From Candidatus Binatia bacterium (GTDB lineage Bacteria; Desulfobacterota; Binatia; UBA9968): DNA of 64,000 nucleotides. The first letter of the stretch is position 1. Every line of letters starts with the position of its first letter. The DNA lies in NCBI GenBank assembly GCA_036504975.1, contig DASXUF010000012.1:1-64000 (forward strand). Reading direction: 5' to 3'. The notes under the pieces are model-generated. The model had not been told where the DNA came from and searched no databases. It saw only the letters and a program-made list of their open reading frames with translations. The translations under genes and the position numbers were made by a program. Below, in pieces: positions 1-7,586 of this stretch.

Positions 1-350
1 GCGGCGATCAGCGACTCTTCGCCGATCTCGGTGTTCTCCAAAAGCGTCGCGTTCATGCCGATGATCGCGCCGCGCCGGATCACGCAGCCTTCCATGATCG
101 CGCCGTGGCCGACGGTGACGTCGTCTTCGATGATCGTCGGCGCTTCGCCCTGGTGAATCACGCAGTTGTCCTGGACGCTCGTGCGCGCGCCCACGACGAT
201 AGGATTGGCGTTCTGGTCCGATCGCAGGACCGCGCCGAACCAGATGCTCGAATCGTCTCCCACGGTCACGTCGCCGATGAGGACTGCCGTCGGCGCGATG
301 AACGCTTTGGGGGAAATTGTCGGCCGCCGGCCTTTGTATTCGATGATCAT
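1..350 (-). CDS. gamma-carbonic-anhydrase-like hexapeptide-repeat protein (C-terminus outside window)
   Basis: Left-handed beta-helix protein of the gamma-carbonic anhydrase / PaaY-YrdA group, cut by the window edge after about 116 residues. The start follows a perfect GGAGGTGA ribosome binding site. Hexapeptide repeats run throughout (IGDVTV, VGDDSS, VGARTS, IEDDVTVG). Two of the expected metal-binding histidines are visible (H66 in CVIHQG and H82 in VGHG). The third, normally five residues after the second, is Glu87 (GHGAIMEGC), so carbonic anhydrase activity is doubtful and a CoA-transferase or thioesterase-type role is possible. It lies 55 bp downstream of lhgO on the same strand, so co-transcription is likely. 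The family is confident, the activity is not. Confidence 0.85.
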   Translation of the reverse strand, partial: MIIEYKGRRPTISPKAFIAPTAVLIGDVTVGDDSSIWFGAVLRSDQNANPIVVGARTSVQDNCVIHQGEAPTIIEDDVTVGHGAIMEGCVIRRGAIIGMNATLLENTEIGEESLIA

Positions 351-405
351 GGAAGGTCACCTCCGATTTCGATTCGCTTCAAGCTAGTTGAAGGATGGCG
401 AGAAA

Positions 406-1680
406 TCAATCCTGCAGGGAAAACGCCTGCGCCGCGTTCGCGACGATTCTTTCGCCGATGGCGAGCGAGGCCGTGGCGCCTGGCGAGGGTGCGTTCAGCA
501 CGTGGATGGCGCGGCCGGTTTGCTTGATGACGAAATCGTCGAGCAAGGCGCCGTCGGACGCGACCGCTTGCGCGCGCACTCCCGATCCGCCGGGCTGGAG
601 GTCGCTCATCGTAATAGACGGCAACAAACGCTGCAGCGCCCTGGTGAAAGCGCGCTTGCTCAACGAACGATAATTTTCTTCGAGCCCCATCTTCCAGTAT
701 TTTTTGGCCACGGAGTGAAAACCGCTGAACGAAAGCGTCTCGCTCAAATCCCGAAGATTGATGTCCGTCCACCGGTAACCTTCGCGCGCGAAGGCCAATA
801 CGGCGTTGGGTCCGGCTTCCACGTAGCCGTGAATGCTGCGCGTAAAGTGGACGCCCAGGAACGGGAAGCGTGGATCCGGAACCGGATAGATGAGCCCTTT
901 GATCAAAGAGCCCCTCTCCGGCGCTACTTTGTAGTACTCGCCGCGAAAGGGAACGATCTGAACGTCGATGTCGTCGTCGCTCGCGAAAACTCCTCGCGCC
1001 GAGATGTCGTCGCTCGCGGAAGCTCCACGCGCCGACGCCATTCGCGCGATTCGGTCGGAGAAGAGGCCGCCGCAGTTTATCAGGTAGCGCGAGCGGAATT
1101 CTTCCCGGTTGGTTTGCACGATTAATTCACCGTCCCGCTGCAAAATATTTTTCACCTGCGTGGACGTGAGGACCTCTCCGCCCAGCTCGCGTAATTTTCT
1201 CGCGTAGGCTTCCGCCACCTGAATGAAATCGATGATCCCCGTGGCCGGCGAGTATACGGCGCGAATGCCGCGGGCGTGAGGCTCGATCTCGCGAAGCCGC
1301 TCCGGGCCGATCCTCTCCAGTCCCGGAACCTTGTTCGCCTGTCCGCGCCTGAATAATTCTTCCAGGCGCGGCAGCTCCTCCTCTTCCGTCGCGACGATGA
1401 CTTTGCCGCACAGGTCATAGGCGACGCCGTTCTTATCGCAGAAGTCCAGAAGCGCCTGCCGCCCGGTCACGCAGGTCGCGGCTTTCAGAGATCCTGGCTT
1501 GTAATAGATCCCGCCGTGAATGACGCCGCTGTTGTGGCCGGTTTGATGTTTGGCGATCTGAGATTCCTTCTCCAGCACCAGCAGGCGGAGCTTTGGAAAG
1601 CGCTCCGCCATTTTCATCGCGGACGCGAGGCCCACGATGCCGGCGCCGATGACGGTGACGTCGTATGAACTTGCCGCCAT
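406..1680 (-). CDS. lhgO: L-2-hydroxyglutarate oxidase (LhgO/YgaF family)
   Basis: FAD-dependent oxidase that converts L-2-hydroxyglutarate to 2-oxoglutarate, passing electrons to oxygen or the quinone pool at the inner membrane. The 424-residue length fits the family. The N-terminal dinucleotide-binding motif GAGIVG is at residues 12-17, and the family signature GHNSGVIHGGIYY follows at about 48-60. The remaining DAO-type fold continues to an FAD-binding C-terminus (GGSGVRAQAV, then PSPGATASLAIGE). Without biochemistry, other members of this glycerol-3-phosphate/2-hydroxyglutarate oxidase group cannot be wholly excluded. The gene precedes the hexapeptide-repeat gene on the same strand. A REP-like hairpin separates it from the alcohol dehydrogenase upstream. 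Confidence 0.9.
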   Translation of the reverse strand: MAASSYDVTVIGAGIVGLASAMKMAERFPKLRLLVLEKESQIAKHQTGHNSGVIHGGIYYKPGSLKAATCVTGRQALLDFCDKNGVAYDLCGKVIVATEEEELPRLEELFRRGQANKVPGLERIGPERLREIEPHARGIRAVYSPATGIIDFIQVAEAYARKLRELGGEVLTSTQVKNILQRDGELIVQTNREEFRSRYLINCGGLFSDRIARMASARGASASDDISARGVFASDDDIDVQIVPFRGEYYKVAPERGSLIKGLIYPVPDPRFPFLGVHFTRSIHGYVEAGPNAVLAFAREGYRWTDINLRDLSETLSFSGFHSVAKKYWKMGLEENYRSLSKRAFTRALQRLLPSITMSDLQPGGSGVRAQAVASDGALLDDFVIKQTGRAIHVLNAPSPGATASLAIGERIVANAAQAFSLQD

Positions 1681-1743
1681 GACTGTCTCTAGCCCGGATT
1701 ATTCACTGCTTCCCTTGGCGGCTTTGCGCCTTTGCGCGAGTCG

Positions 1744-1800
1744 CCCTTTCCCTCACCCTCTCCCGCTTGCGCTTGCGGGAGAGGGAAAGGGGTGAGGGTC
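1744..1800. repeat. REP-like palindrome between lhgO and the alcohol dehydrogenase gene
   Basis: A perfect 11-bp stem (CCCTCTCCCGC at 1756-1766, complement at 1775-1785) encloses an 8-base loop, with extra imperfect pairing outside it (CCCTTTCCCTCA against GGGGTGAGGG). There is no T-run on either strand, so it looks like a CCCTCACCC-type repetitive extragenic palindrome rather than an intrinsic terminator. Confidence 0.7.
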
Positions 1801-1806
1801 GCGCCA

Positions 1807-2820
1807 TCAGCCCCCCGCCTTTTTCATTTCGATCACTCCGGCGCCGCGGATTCGCCCCTCTTTCAATTTCCGCAACGCCTGGTTGATCTCGGCGAGCGCA
1901 AAGATTTCCACTTCAGTGCGGATCGGGATCTCCGCGGCGAGCGCGAGCAGCTCTTCGGCGTCGCGCCGCGTGGCGTTGGCGACGCTCGCGAGCTTGCGCT
2001 CGTGATACAGCAATTTGGCGTAATCGATTTCCGGAATCGGCGTCATCGTGATTCCCGCCAGCGCCACCGTGCCGCCTTTGTCGAGCACGCGAAGCGCGTC
2101 GAGAACGAGACGGCCCGCGGGCGCAAAGATGATCGCGGCGTGGATATTTTCAGGCGGCGTCTCCTCGGCGCGCCCGACCCAGGCGGCGCCCAGCTCCCGC
2201 GCGAGCCGCTGGTGTTCGGCGCTGCGCGTGAAGACATAGACTTCCGAGCTCCAATAGCGCGCGATTTGGATGACAATGTGGGCCGAGGCGCCGAACCCGT
2301 AGAGTCCCAGCCGCTCGCCGCGGCCGAGCCCGCTTATTTTGAGCGCGCGATAGCCGATGACGCCGGCGCAGAGCAGCGGCGCGGCCTGCAAATCGGAGAA
2401 TCCGCCCGGCAGTCGATAAGCGAAGGATTCATCGGCGATGGTCAGCTCGGCGTAACCCCCGTTCGCCTGCAAGCCCGTGAACTCCGCCCGCTCGCACAAG
2501 TTCTCATCGCCCTTGCTGCAATAAACACATCGACCGCAGGCTCGGTGGAGCCACGCCACGCCGATGCGATCGCCTTCTTTAAATCGGTTGGCGCCAGGTC
2601 CGCGCGCCTCGACCACGCCGACGACCTGATGGCCGGGCACCAACGGCAACCTCGGCAAGGCGATATCTGCTTCGACCGTATGCAAATCGGTGTGACAGAT
2701 GGCGCAAGCACGTACGCGGATCAGAATCTCTCCGGCGCCGGGCGCCGGGTCGGGCAGGCGGGTGAGCTTGAGAGGGTTTTCTTCTACGGGCTTGGGAAGA
2801 TCCAGCAGGGCGGCAAGCAT
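1807..2820 (-). CDS. zinc-dependent alcohol dehydrogenase family protein
   Basis: Medium-chain NAD(P)-dependent alcohol dehydrogenase, 337 residues. The catalytic zinc site is Cys42-His43 (ICHTDLH), the GHQVVG motif at 63-68, and Cys151 (LLCAGVIGY). The structural zinc lobe has Cys95, Cys98, Cys101 and Cys109 (CGRCVYC...C). The Rossmann motif is degenerate (GLYGFGASA, about 172-180). It most resembles the bacterial adh family 2 group of unknown physiological substrate. It lies 21 bp downstream of mlaC on the same strand and may be read through from the mla operon, although no functional link is obvious. Substrate is unassigned. Confidence 0.88.
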   Translation of the reverse strand: MLAALLDLPKPVEENPLKLTRLPDPAPGAGEILIRVRACAICHTDLHTVEADIALPRLPLVPGHQVVGVVEARGPGANRFKEGDRIGVAWLHRACGRCVYCSKGDENLCERAEFTGLQANGGYAELTIADESFAYRLPGGFSDLQAAPLLCAGVIGYRALKISGLGRGERLGLYGFGASAHIVIQIARYWSSEVYVFTRSAEHQRLARELGAAWVGRAEETPPENIHAAIIFAPAGRLVLDALRVLDKGGTVALAGITMTPIPEIDYAKLLYHERKLASVANATRRDAEELLALAAEIPIRTEVEIFALAEINQALRKLKEGRIRGAGVIEMKKAGG

Positions 2821-2841
2821 GCCGAGACCGGAGTATTCGAG

Positions 2842-3465
2842 TTATTTTTTATCCGCCGGAGTAGGCGACTGGATCTGCTTACTTTTCATCCGGCGCACGA
2901 GCTCTTCGTACGATTGGTTCGCGATGATCCGGCTGAACTGAGAGCGATAGTTGTTGACCAGGCTGATGTTCTCGACGACGACGTCGTAAACTTTCCACTC
3001 CGACCCCACCAGGTGAAGCCGATAATTCAGGGAATATTCCCCTTTGGGGGTCACGATCCGGCTCTGCACCTCGGCGAAATCCTGGTCGACGGTCTCCTTT
3101 ACATAGACGAATTTCTCGTCGTTGTAAGCTTCGATCTGATCGATGTAGGCGCGTTCGAGAAGATCGGTAAACAGCCGCACGAATTCTTCCTGTTCCTGGG
3201 CGCTCAGCTTCCGCCATTGGGTTCCCAGAGATCGTTTGGCCATCTCGGTAAAGTCGAAACGCGAGAAAATCGCTTGCCGCAGTTGGTCACGTCTCTCGTT
3301 TTTCTTGGCATCTGTCTTGAAAGCGGGATTTTTAAGGATCGCCGTGATGTTGTCAACTGTGCCGCGCACCTGGTCGGTCGGCGCTCCGGCGCTCGCGGGA
3401 AGCACGAAGACTAGGCAGGAAAGCAGGATGATGGGAGAGGTGATCAAGCCAAGCTTCCGCCTCAT
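2842..3465 (-). CDS. mlaC: MlaC-type periplasmic phospholipid-binding protein
   Basis: Periplasmic shuttle of the Mla pathway, which carries phospholipid between outer and inner membranes. The 207-residue protein begins with a clear signal peptide (basic MRRK, hydrophobic core to about residue 27, ASAGA cleavage region). It has the MlaC/Ttg2D body, including FTEMAKRSLG, FVRLFTDLLE and YSLNYRLH. The start overlaps the mlaD stop by 4 bp (ATGA), indicating translational coupling. Last gene of the mlaE-F-D-C set on the minus strand, followed closely by an alcohol dehydrogenase. Assignment rests on the family plus the intact operon. Confidence 0.92.
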   Translation of the reverse strand: MRRKLGLITSPIILLSCLVFVLPASAGAPTDQVRGTVDNITAILKNPAFKTDAKKNERRDQLRQAIFSRFDFTEMAKRSLGTQWRKLSAQEQEEFVRLFTDLLERAYIDQIEAYNDEKFVYVKETVDQDFAEVQSRIVTPKGEYSLNYRLHLVGSEWKVYDVVVENISLVNNYRSQFSRIIANQSYEELVRRMKSKQIQSPTPADKK

Positions 3466-3971
3466 TTCTTCTCGCCCCCCTTGGTCTCGCCTCCTTTATT
3501 CTCGCCTCCCTTATTCTCGCCTCCCTTGGAGGTCAGATCTCCTCCGATATATTTGCCGATGACGTCGGTAAGATCCGGCGGAGATTCGGTCTCGCGGATT
3601 CTGCCTCCCTGAGCGATCATTTTGTCGGAGGCGCCCGGGCTCAGAAGGACGAACTTGTCGCCGATCAGGCCGCGCGAGCGCACCGAAGCGATCGTATCTT
3701 CCGGGAGTTTGACGCTTTCTTCGATCCTGAGGGTAAGACGCGCGCGATCGTCGACGAGCTTAAGGCCCTCGACGCGGCCGACTTTGACTCCGGCGATTTC
3801 GACCGGATCGCCCGGTTTCAATCCCGCTACCGACGAGAAATCGGCGTAGACGACGTAGCCGGTATTGCCCATCACCTCCAGCTTGCCTAAGCGGATGGCC
3901 AGGTAGCCGAGGCAGACGATGCCTAGAAGAACAAAAATACCGACGAAGATCTCTGTGCGTGTCTGATTCAC
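3462..3971 (-). CDS. mlaD: MlaD-type MCE-domain protein
   Basis: Membrane-anchored MCE-domain subunit that forms the hydrophobic lipid channel of the MlaFEDB complex. It has an N-terminal membrane segment at about residues 8-27 (IFVGIFVLLGIVCLGYLAI) and an MCE domain at about 40-120 with the typical VAGLKPGDPVEIAGVKVG motif. The C-terminal tail is unusual. After VIGKYIGGD it consists of four GGE(N/T/K)K units encoded by near-identical 15-bp DNA repeats (about 3468-3530), which could vary in copy number. It starts 12 bp after the mlaF stop and overlaps mlaC by 4 bp. Confidence 0.92.
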   Translation of the reverse strand: MNQTRTEIFVGIFVLLGIVCLGYLAIRLGKLEVMGNTGYVVYADFSSVAGLKPGDPVEIAGVKVGRVEGLKLVDDRARLTLRIEESVKLPEDTIASVRSRGLIGDKFVLLSPGASDKMIAQGGRIRETESPPDLTDVIGKYIGGDLTSKGGENKGGENKGGETKGGEKK

Positions 3972-3983
3972 TGTTGAGCTCTC

Positions 3984-4730
3984 CTACAAGACTTGAATAG
4001 GCCCTTCCGTCTCGCCACGGATGAATTGTTGCACGACCGGATTTTGCGAAGCCTGGAACTCTTTGGCCGGTTTGGCCTCCTCGATCACGCCGTTCGCCAG
4101 AATGGCGACATAGTCGGAAATGTCGAAGACCTGGGGAATCGTGTGGCTGACGACGACGCCCGTGAAGCCGAAGGTCTTCTGCGTTCTGGCGATGAGCTGG
4201 TGGATGCTCGCCGCCAGGATCGGATCGAGGCCGGTGGTCGGCTCGTCGAAAAGCACGATCTCCGGGTCGGTCACCAACGCCCGGGCCAGCCCCGCGCGTT
4301 TTCTCATTCCTCCGCTCAATTCCGCCGGAAATTTATAGCCCATGCCTTCGAGTCCGACCTGGTCCAACCGCTCGTCGACTTTTTTTCTGATCTCGGGTTC
4401 GCTCATCTCGGTCTTTTCTCTCAACGGAAAAGCGACGTTGTCGAAAATCGTCATGGAATCGAGCAGCGCCGCCCCCTGGAAAAGGACGCCGAAGCGGCCG
4501 CGCATGTCGTAGAGCTCTTTCTGCCGGAGCTTGGTGATGTCCACTCCGTCCACGAGCACCGCGCCTCGATCGGGCAGGAGAAGTGCGTTCAGGTGCTTCA
4601 GCAGCACCGTCTTGCCACAGCCGCTGGTTCCGACGATCGTCGTGATCTTTCCCTTGACGAACTCCAAATTGACGCCGTTGAGGACTTTTTGGCTGCCGAA
4701 ACTTTTATGCAGGTCGTCAACGCGTATCAT
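3984..4730 (-). CDS. mlaF: MlaF-type ABC transporter ATP-binding protein
   Basis: ATPase that powers phospholipid transport through the MlaE permease. The 248-residue protein begins MIRVDDLHKSFG. A longer upstream open frame exists but lies inside mlaE and is rejected. The Walker A motif GTSGCGKT is at 34-41, followed by the Q-loop LFQGAALLDS, signature LSGGM, Walker B IVLFDEP and a switch histidine in VVSHTIP. It sits between mlaE (14 bp upstream) and mlaD (12 bp downstream) in the canonical order, which makes MlaF/Ttg2A the best assignment over generic ABC ATPases. Confidence 0.93.
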   Translation of the reverse strand: MIRVDDLHKSFGSQKVLNGVNLEFVKGKITTIVGTSGCGKTVLLKHLNALLLPDRGAVLVDGVDITKLRQKELYDMRGRFGVLFQGAALLDSMTIFDNVAFPLREKTEMSEPEIRKKVDERLDQVGLEGMGYKFPAELSGGMRKRAGLARALVTDPEIVLFDEPTTGLDPILAASIHQLIARTQKTFGFTGVVVSHTIPQVFDISDYVAILANGVIEEAKPAKEFQASQNPVVQQFIRGETEGPIQVL

Positions 4731-4744
4731 CGGAGTCCGTCGAA

Positions 4745-5515
4745 TCAAAGCATAATCGAAGTCAGAAAATAATCCCAGACGAGCACCAGCACGAACGAGA
4801 GCACCACCGACTCCGTGGTCGCCTGGCTTACGCCGGTCGCCATGGGCGGAGCGTGAAACCCCTTGTAACAGCAAACCCAGGTGATGATCAGGCCGAAGCT
4901 CACCGACTTGATAAAGCCGCTGTACACGTCTTGAAAGACGACGGCGTTCTCCATCCCCGCGATGTAGCTTCCGGAGCTTACTCCGAGGAGCCCGACGCCG
5001 ATCAGATAGGCGCCGTAGATTCCGACGACGTCGAAGATGGCGGTGAGCAGAGGCATGGCGATCAAGCTCGCGATGATGCGCGGCGATACCAGATACTTGA
5101 CCGGGTTGATCGCCATGGAATAGAGCGCGTCGATCTGCTCCGTCGCTCTCATCGTGCCGAGCTCGGCGGCCATGGCCGAGCCGGTCCGTCCCGTAACCAT
5201 AAAGGCCGACAGCACCGGCCCAAGCTCGCGCAAAAGGCCCAAGGCTGCGGCTGAACCAAGCCAACTTTCGGCGTTGAACTTTCTAAGACTATAATAACCT
5301 TGGAAACCCATCACCATTCCGGTAAAAAAGCCGGACAGAAGGACGACCGAAAGGGAGTCGACGCCGATGGTTTTGAGGTGATAGATGATGAGGCGAAACT
5401 TGCCCGGCGGCCGGAACGCCAGGATAAAGGCCGAGAGGAGAAAGAGAAACATTCTCCCCATTTCGGAAAGCTGGCGCAGGGTATAGGCGCCGATTTGAGG
5501 CAAGAGGAAAAGCAT
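4745..5515 (-). CDS. mlaE: MlaE-type permease
   Basis: Integral inner-membrane permease of the Mla lipid transporter, 256 residues with about five or six hydrophobic segments. Family motifs include FFTGMVMGFQGYYSLRKF, LGLLRELGPVLSAFMVTGR and the conserved EQIDALYSMAINPVKYLVSPR stretch, followed by LIGVG and VSFGLIITWVCCYKG. First gene of the minus-strand mlaE-F-D-C operon. The promoter should lie in the short 60-bp gap to the divergent methyltransferase gene at 5584, but no clear -35/-10 pair was recognised there. Confidence 0.93.
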   Translation of the reverse strand: MLFLLPQIGAYTLRQLSEMGRMFLFLLSAFILAFRPPGKFRLIIYHLKTIGVDSLSVVLLSGFFTGMVMGFQGYYSLRKFNAESWLGSAAALGLLRELGPVLSAFMVTGRTGSAMAAELGTMRATEQIDALYSMAINPVKYLVSPRIIASLIAMPLLTAIFDVVGIYGAYLIGVGLLGVSSGSYIAGMENAVVFQDVYSGFIKSVSFGLIITWVCCYKGFHAPPMATGVSQATTESVVLSFVLVLVWDYFLTSIML

Positions 5516-5583
5516 TTTGTGCGTTAAAGAAGAGGAGCAGGTAGCACCACGCTCATATAAAAAAGCGCGTCAATTTGCAAGCG

Positions 5584-6324
5584 ATGGAGAAAAAAACCTC
5601 GGCGGACGAAACGCTCGATACGCTCTTTGACGGCAAGCTTACCGTTCTTCAGAGCAAGACGGGATACCGATTTTCCCTCGATGCTTTGCTACTGGCGTAT
5701 TTCACGCCCGTGCGCAAAAAAGAACGGGTCGTCGATCTCGGAACGGGAAACGGCGTCGTCGCGTTGATTCTCGCCGCCCTCGAGCCGTCTCTCAAGGTCG
5801 TCGGCGTGGAGGTTCAGCCGGAGATGGCTGAGCGGGCGGCGCGGAGCGCGGCGCTCAACCGGTTGGGTGACCGCGTTTCAATCGTCCACGGCGACGTGCG
5901 CGCGGTGGAGCGGCTGTTTCCCGCGGGGAGTTTTGACGTCGCGGTCGCCAATCCGCCCTACCGCCGGCTGGCGAGCGGCAGGATCAATCCCAACGGCGAA
6001 AAGCGAGTCGCGCGGCACGAGATAGAGGCGAATCTACGCGACTTTCTCCGTGCCGCCGTTTACTTGCTCCGCCGCGGCGGAAAAATGTCGGTGGTATACC
6101 CGGCATTCCGGACGGCGGATCTCATTCAAGCCATGCGCGAAGAAAAATTGGAGCCCAAGCGCATGAGGCTGGTTCATTCCTTTGCAGGGGGCGACGCGTC
6201 TCTCGTCCTGGCGGAAGGCGTCAAAGGCGGCGGCAGCGAGATGAAGATCCTGCCTCCCCTGGTCGTATACACAAAAGAGCGAGAATATACTCCGGAAATG
6301 AGCGCGATTTTGGCGGGGCGGTAG
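5584..6324 (+). CDS. tRNA1(Val) adenine-N6-methyltransferase-like protein (TrmN6/YfiC family)
   Basis: SAM-dependent N6-adenine methyltransferase of the TrmN6 family, which modifies A37 of tRNA1(Val) in E. coli. The sequence shows the SAM motif DLGTGNG at residues 51-57, an acidic end of beta-2 (VGVEVQPEM) and the catalytic NPPY at 123-126. The N-terminus (DGKLTVLQSKTGYRFSLDALLL) matches this group closely. ATG at 5584 is preferred over the in-frame TTG nine bases upstream. The gene is divergent from mlaE. Methylation of another RNA or a protein cannot be excluded, but the N-terminal signature is specific to the group. Confidence 0.85.
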   Translation: MEKKTSADETLDTLFDGKLTVLQSKTGYRFSLDALLLAYFTPVRKKERVVDLGTGNGVVALILAALEPSLKVVGVEVQPEMAERAARSAALNRLGDRVSIVHGDVRAVERLFPAGSFDVAVANPPYRRLASGRINPNGEKRVARHEIEANLRDFLRAAVYLLRRGGKMSVVYPAFRTADLIQAMREEKLEPKRMRLVHSFAGGDASLVLAEGVKGGGSEMKILPPLVVYTKEREYTPEMSAILAGR

Positions 6325-6353
6325 GCAGTTTGAAAAAGGCGCATCTGTCATCA

Positions 6354-6515
6354 GCCTGGCCGGGAGTCTCTCGCGGGGCCGATGCAAGCGCTTCGCGATC
6401 TCAAATGGCAAATCTCAAATCGCAAAATCTGACATCTGTCCGCCACAGTACTTTGGCGGAGAGATTCCGAGCGACGCGAGGACATGTCGGCCCTTCGAGA
6501 AACCCCCGGCCAGGC
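6354..6515. repeat. MITE-like element copy C with 29-bp terminal inverted repeats
   Basis: The two ends are inverted repeats. Positions 6354-6382 and the reverse complement of 6487-6515 agree at 25 of 29 bases by hand alignment, sharing GCCTGGCCGGG, TCTCG and GGGCCGA. The same terminus (CTTCGAGAAACCCCC at 6493-6507) bounds the elements near 10.9 kb and 46.0 kb. The interior differs from those copies and includes an AT-rich run (CAAATCTCAAATCGCAAAATC) and a small CCGCCACAG...CTTTGGCGG hairpin. It lies between two convergent genes and has no coding potential. Confidence 0.75.
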
Positions 6516-6572
6516 GGTTCAACGTGGACCTTTTTGATCGGCCGCAAAATTTTTCTGCGCTCTGAAAACCGT

Positions 6573-7040
6573 TTAGTCTCGCCGTTTGCGCGAGCTGGCG
6601 GTGAAGAGTTTTTTCAGCGCGCGGCGGATCTCCGGATCCTTGATCGAACCCAGCATCTCCTCGTCGAGCTTCGATGGCGAAGCGGACGGAGGAGACGGTT
6701 CGGGTGCTTCGTTGGTTTGTGCGGCGGCTTTCGCTTCCACTTTGCCGGTCACGAAAAAGATATTCTTGACGACTTCTTTTCCGAGCGTCTGATTGATTTT
6801 ATCGGCGATCGTATCCTTGAGATACTGAAGCTGCTGCATCCATACCGGGCTCGAGACCTTTACAAAGAGAGTCCCCTGGCGGATCTTTTCCGGCTGGGCG
6901 TTGCGCGCGATGGTATCGCCGACCGCCTCATTCCATATCGGCCACACGCCGTATTCTCCGAGCCTGCCGGTCGGGTCCAGACGCTTGAGCGACTTGTCCA
7001 GCACTTGGCCGAGCTTTTCGATGGGATCGTGTTTTTCCAT
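6573..7040 (-). CDS. DUF721 / DciA-like protein
   Basis: 155-residue member of the DUF721 family, whose best-known member DciA loads the replicative helicase DnaB at the origin. The N-terminal DUF721 domain spans about residues 5-100 (LDKSLKRLDP, VWPIWNEAVGDTIARNAQPEKI, GTLFVKVSSPVWMQQL). A low-complexity linker rich in Ala, Pro and Ser follows, then a basic C-terminus ending RKRRD. There is no dnaB or dnaA nearby. Family assignment is firm, and the helicase-loading role is inferred from the family only. Confidence 0.85.
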   Translation of the reverse strand: MEKHDPIEKLGQVLDKSLKRLDPTGRLGEYGVWPIWNEAVGDTIARNAQPEKIRQGTLFVKVSSPVWMQQLQYLKDTIADKINQTLGKEVVKNIFFVTGKVEAKAAAQTNEAPEPSPPSASPSKLDEEMLGSIKDPEIRRALKKLFTASSRKRRD

Positions 7041-7469
7041 ATTCTCGTCGAACCATATTTATCAAAACTAGGCGTGCGACTCTACACCTTCGCGGACCAG
7101 GGAGGCCTGCCCTCAGCGCGAGCCGATGGGTCTCTACGCGTCTGCTCCGAAGTACCAACCTGAGTTTGATGTCACATTCACAACCACCAAAGTGTCGGAC
7201 GTCTCGTCGCTTCAGACAGGCACTCCCTGGACCACGTGCGGGAGGGGTACGAGGGGGGTGAGTCTGTAGGCCGCGGACGCAGGAGCGCGAAGATGCAATG
7301 GCTTGTTGGGTGCTTGGCTATGGGCCGATATCTTGCGAAGCGCACTCGATCCACAATAAGGTGGATGTCCTCATCGAGGCACTGACCTATCGGCCGCGGC
7401 CGTAAGATTCATCCCCCGAGGAGCGCGCACACGGCAATCCAAATTTTTTCTCGCAACCAAAAATTTTTC

Positions 7470-7498
7470 TTGACAAATATTTTTAAAAGTCTCATAAG
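7470..7498 (+). promoter_or_regulatory. candidate sigma-70 promoter of nrdJ
   Basis: A perfect TTGACA (7470-7475) is followed after 17 bp by CATAAG (7493-7498, four of six matches to TATAAT), within the only AT-rich stretch of the intergenic region. The transcript would begin near 7505, at the edge of the proposed NrdR boxes. Confidence 0.5.
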
Positions 7499-7508
7499 AG
7501 CTTTTACA

Positions 7509-7557
7509 CAACAACATATAGGGGTATATTGAGAGAGTAGCCCACAAGACCTGGGAA
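7509..7557 (+). promoter_or_regulatory. candidate NrdR-box pair
   Basis: Two 16-bp sites resemble the NrdR consensus acaCwAtATaTwGtgt. Site 1 at 7509-7524 has the core CAACATATAG, and site 2 at 7542-7557 has the weaker core CAAGACCTGG. The sites are 33 bp apart, close to but not exactly the usual 31-32 bp. They lie between the candidate promoter and the start of a ribonucleotide reductase gene, where repression by NrdR would be expected. Site 1 is good, site 2 marginal. Confidence 0.4.
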
Positions 7558-7586
7558 AGTACCCCGTGAAAGGGAGAATCGGGCAC

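Larger units (their letters stand above)
7041..7586. other. Long intergenic region upstream of nrdJ
   Basis: About 545 bp between the divergently placed DUF721 gene and nrdJ. No convincing protein gene was found. On the minus strand near 7330-7380 a short frame reads LDEDIHLIVDRVRFAR, which resembles a protein fragment but has neither start nor family I can name. The right end is AT-rich and holds the candidate nrdJ promoter and NrdR boxes. The B12-box of a cobalamin riboswitch was looked for and not found. Confidence 0.6.

Noticed and set aside
4731..5264. N-terminal extension of mlaF
   Set aside because: The extra 178 codons lie within mlaE and are Arg/His-rich; the normal MlaF start MIRVDD is at 4730.
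7041..7586. Cobalamin riboswitch upstream of the B12-dependent reductase
   Set aside because: No B12-box or GCCACTG core; the nearest match (GGCACTGACC near 7378) lacks the flanking conserved segments.
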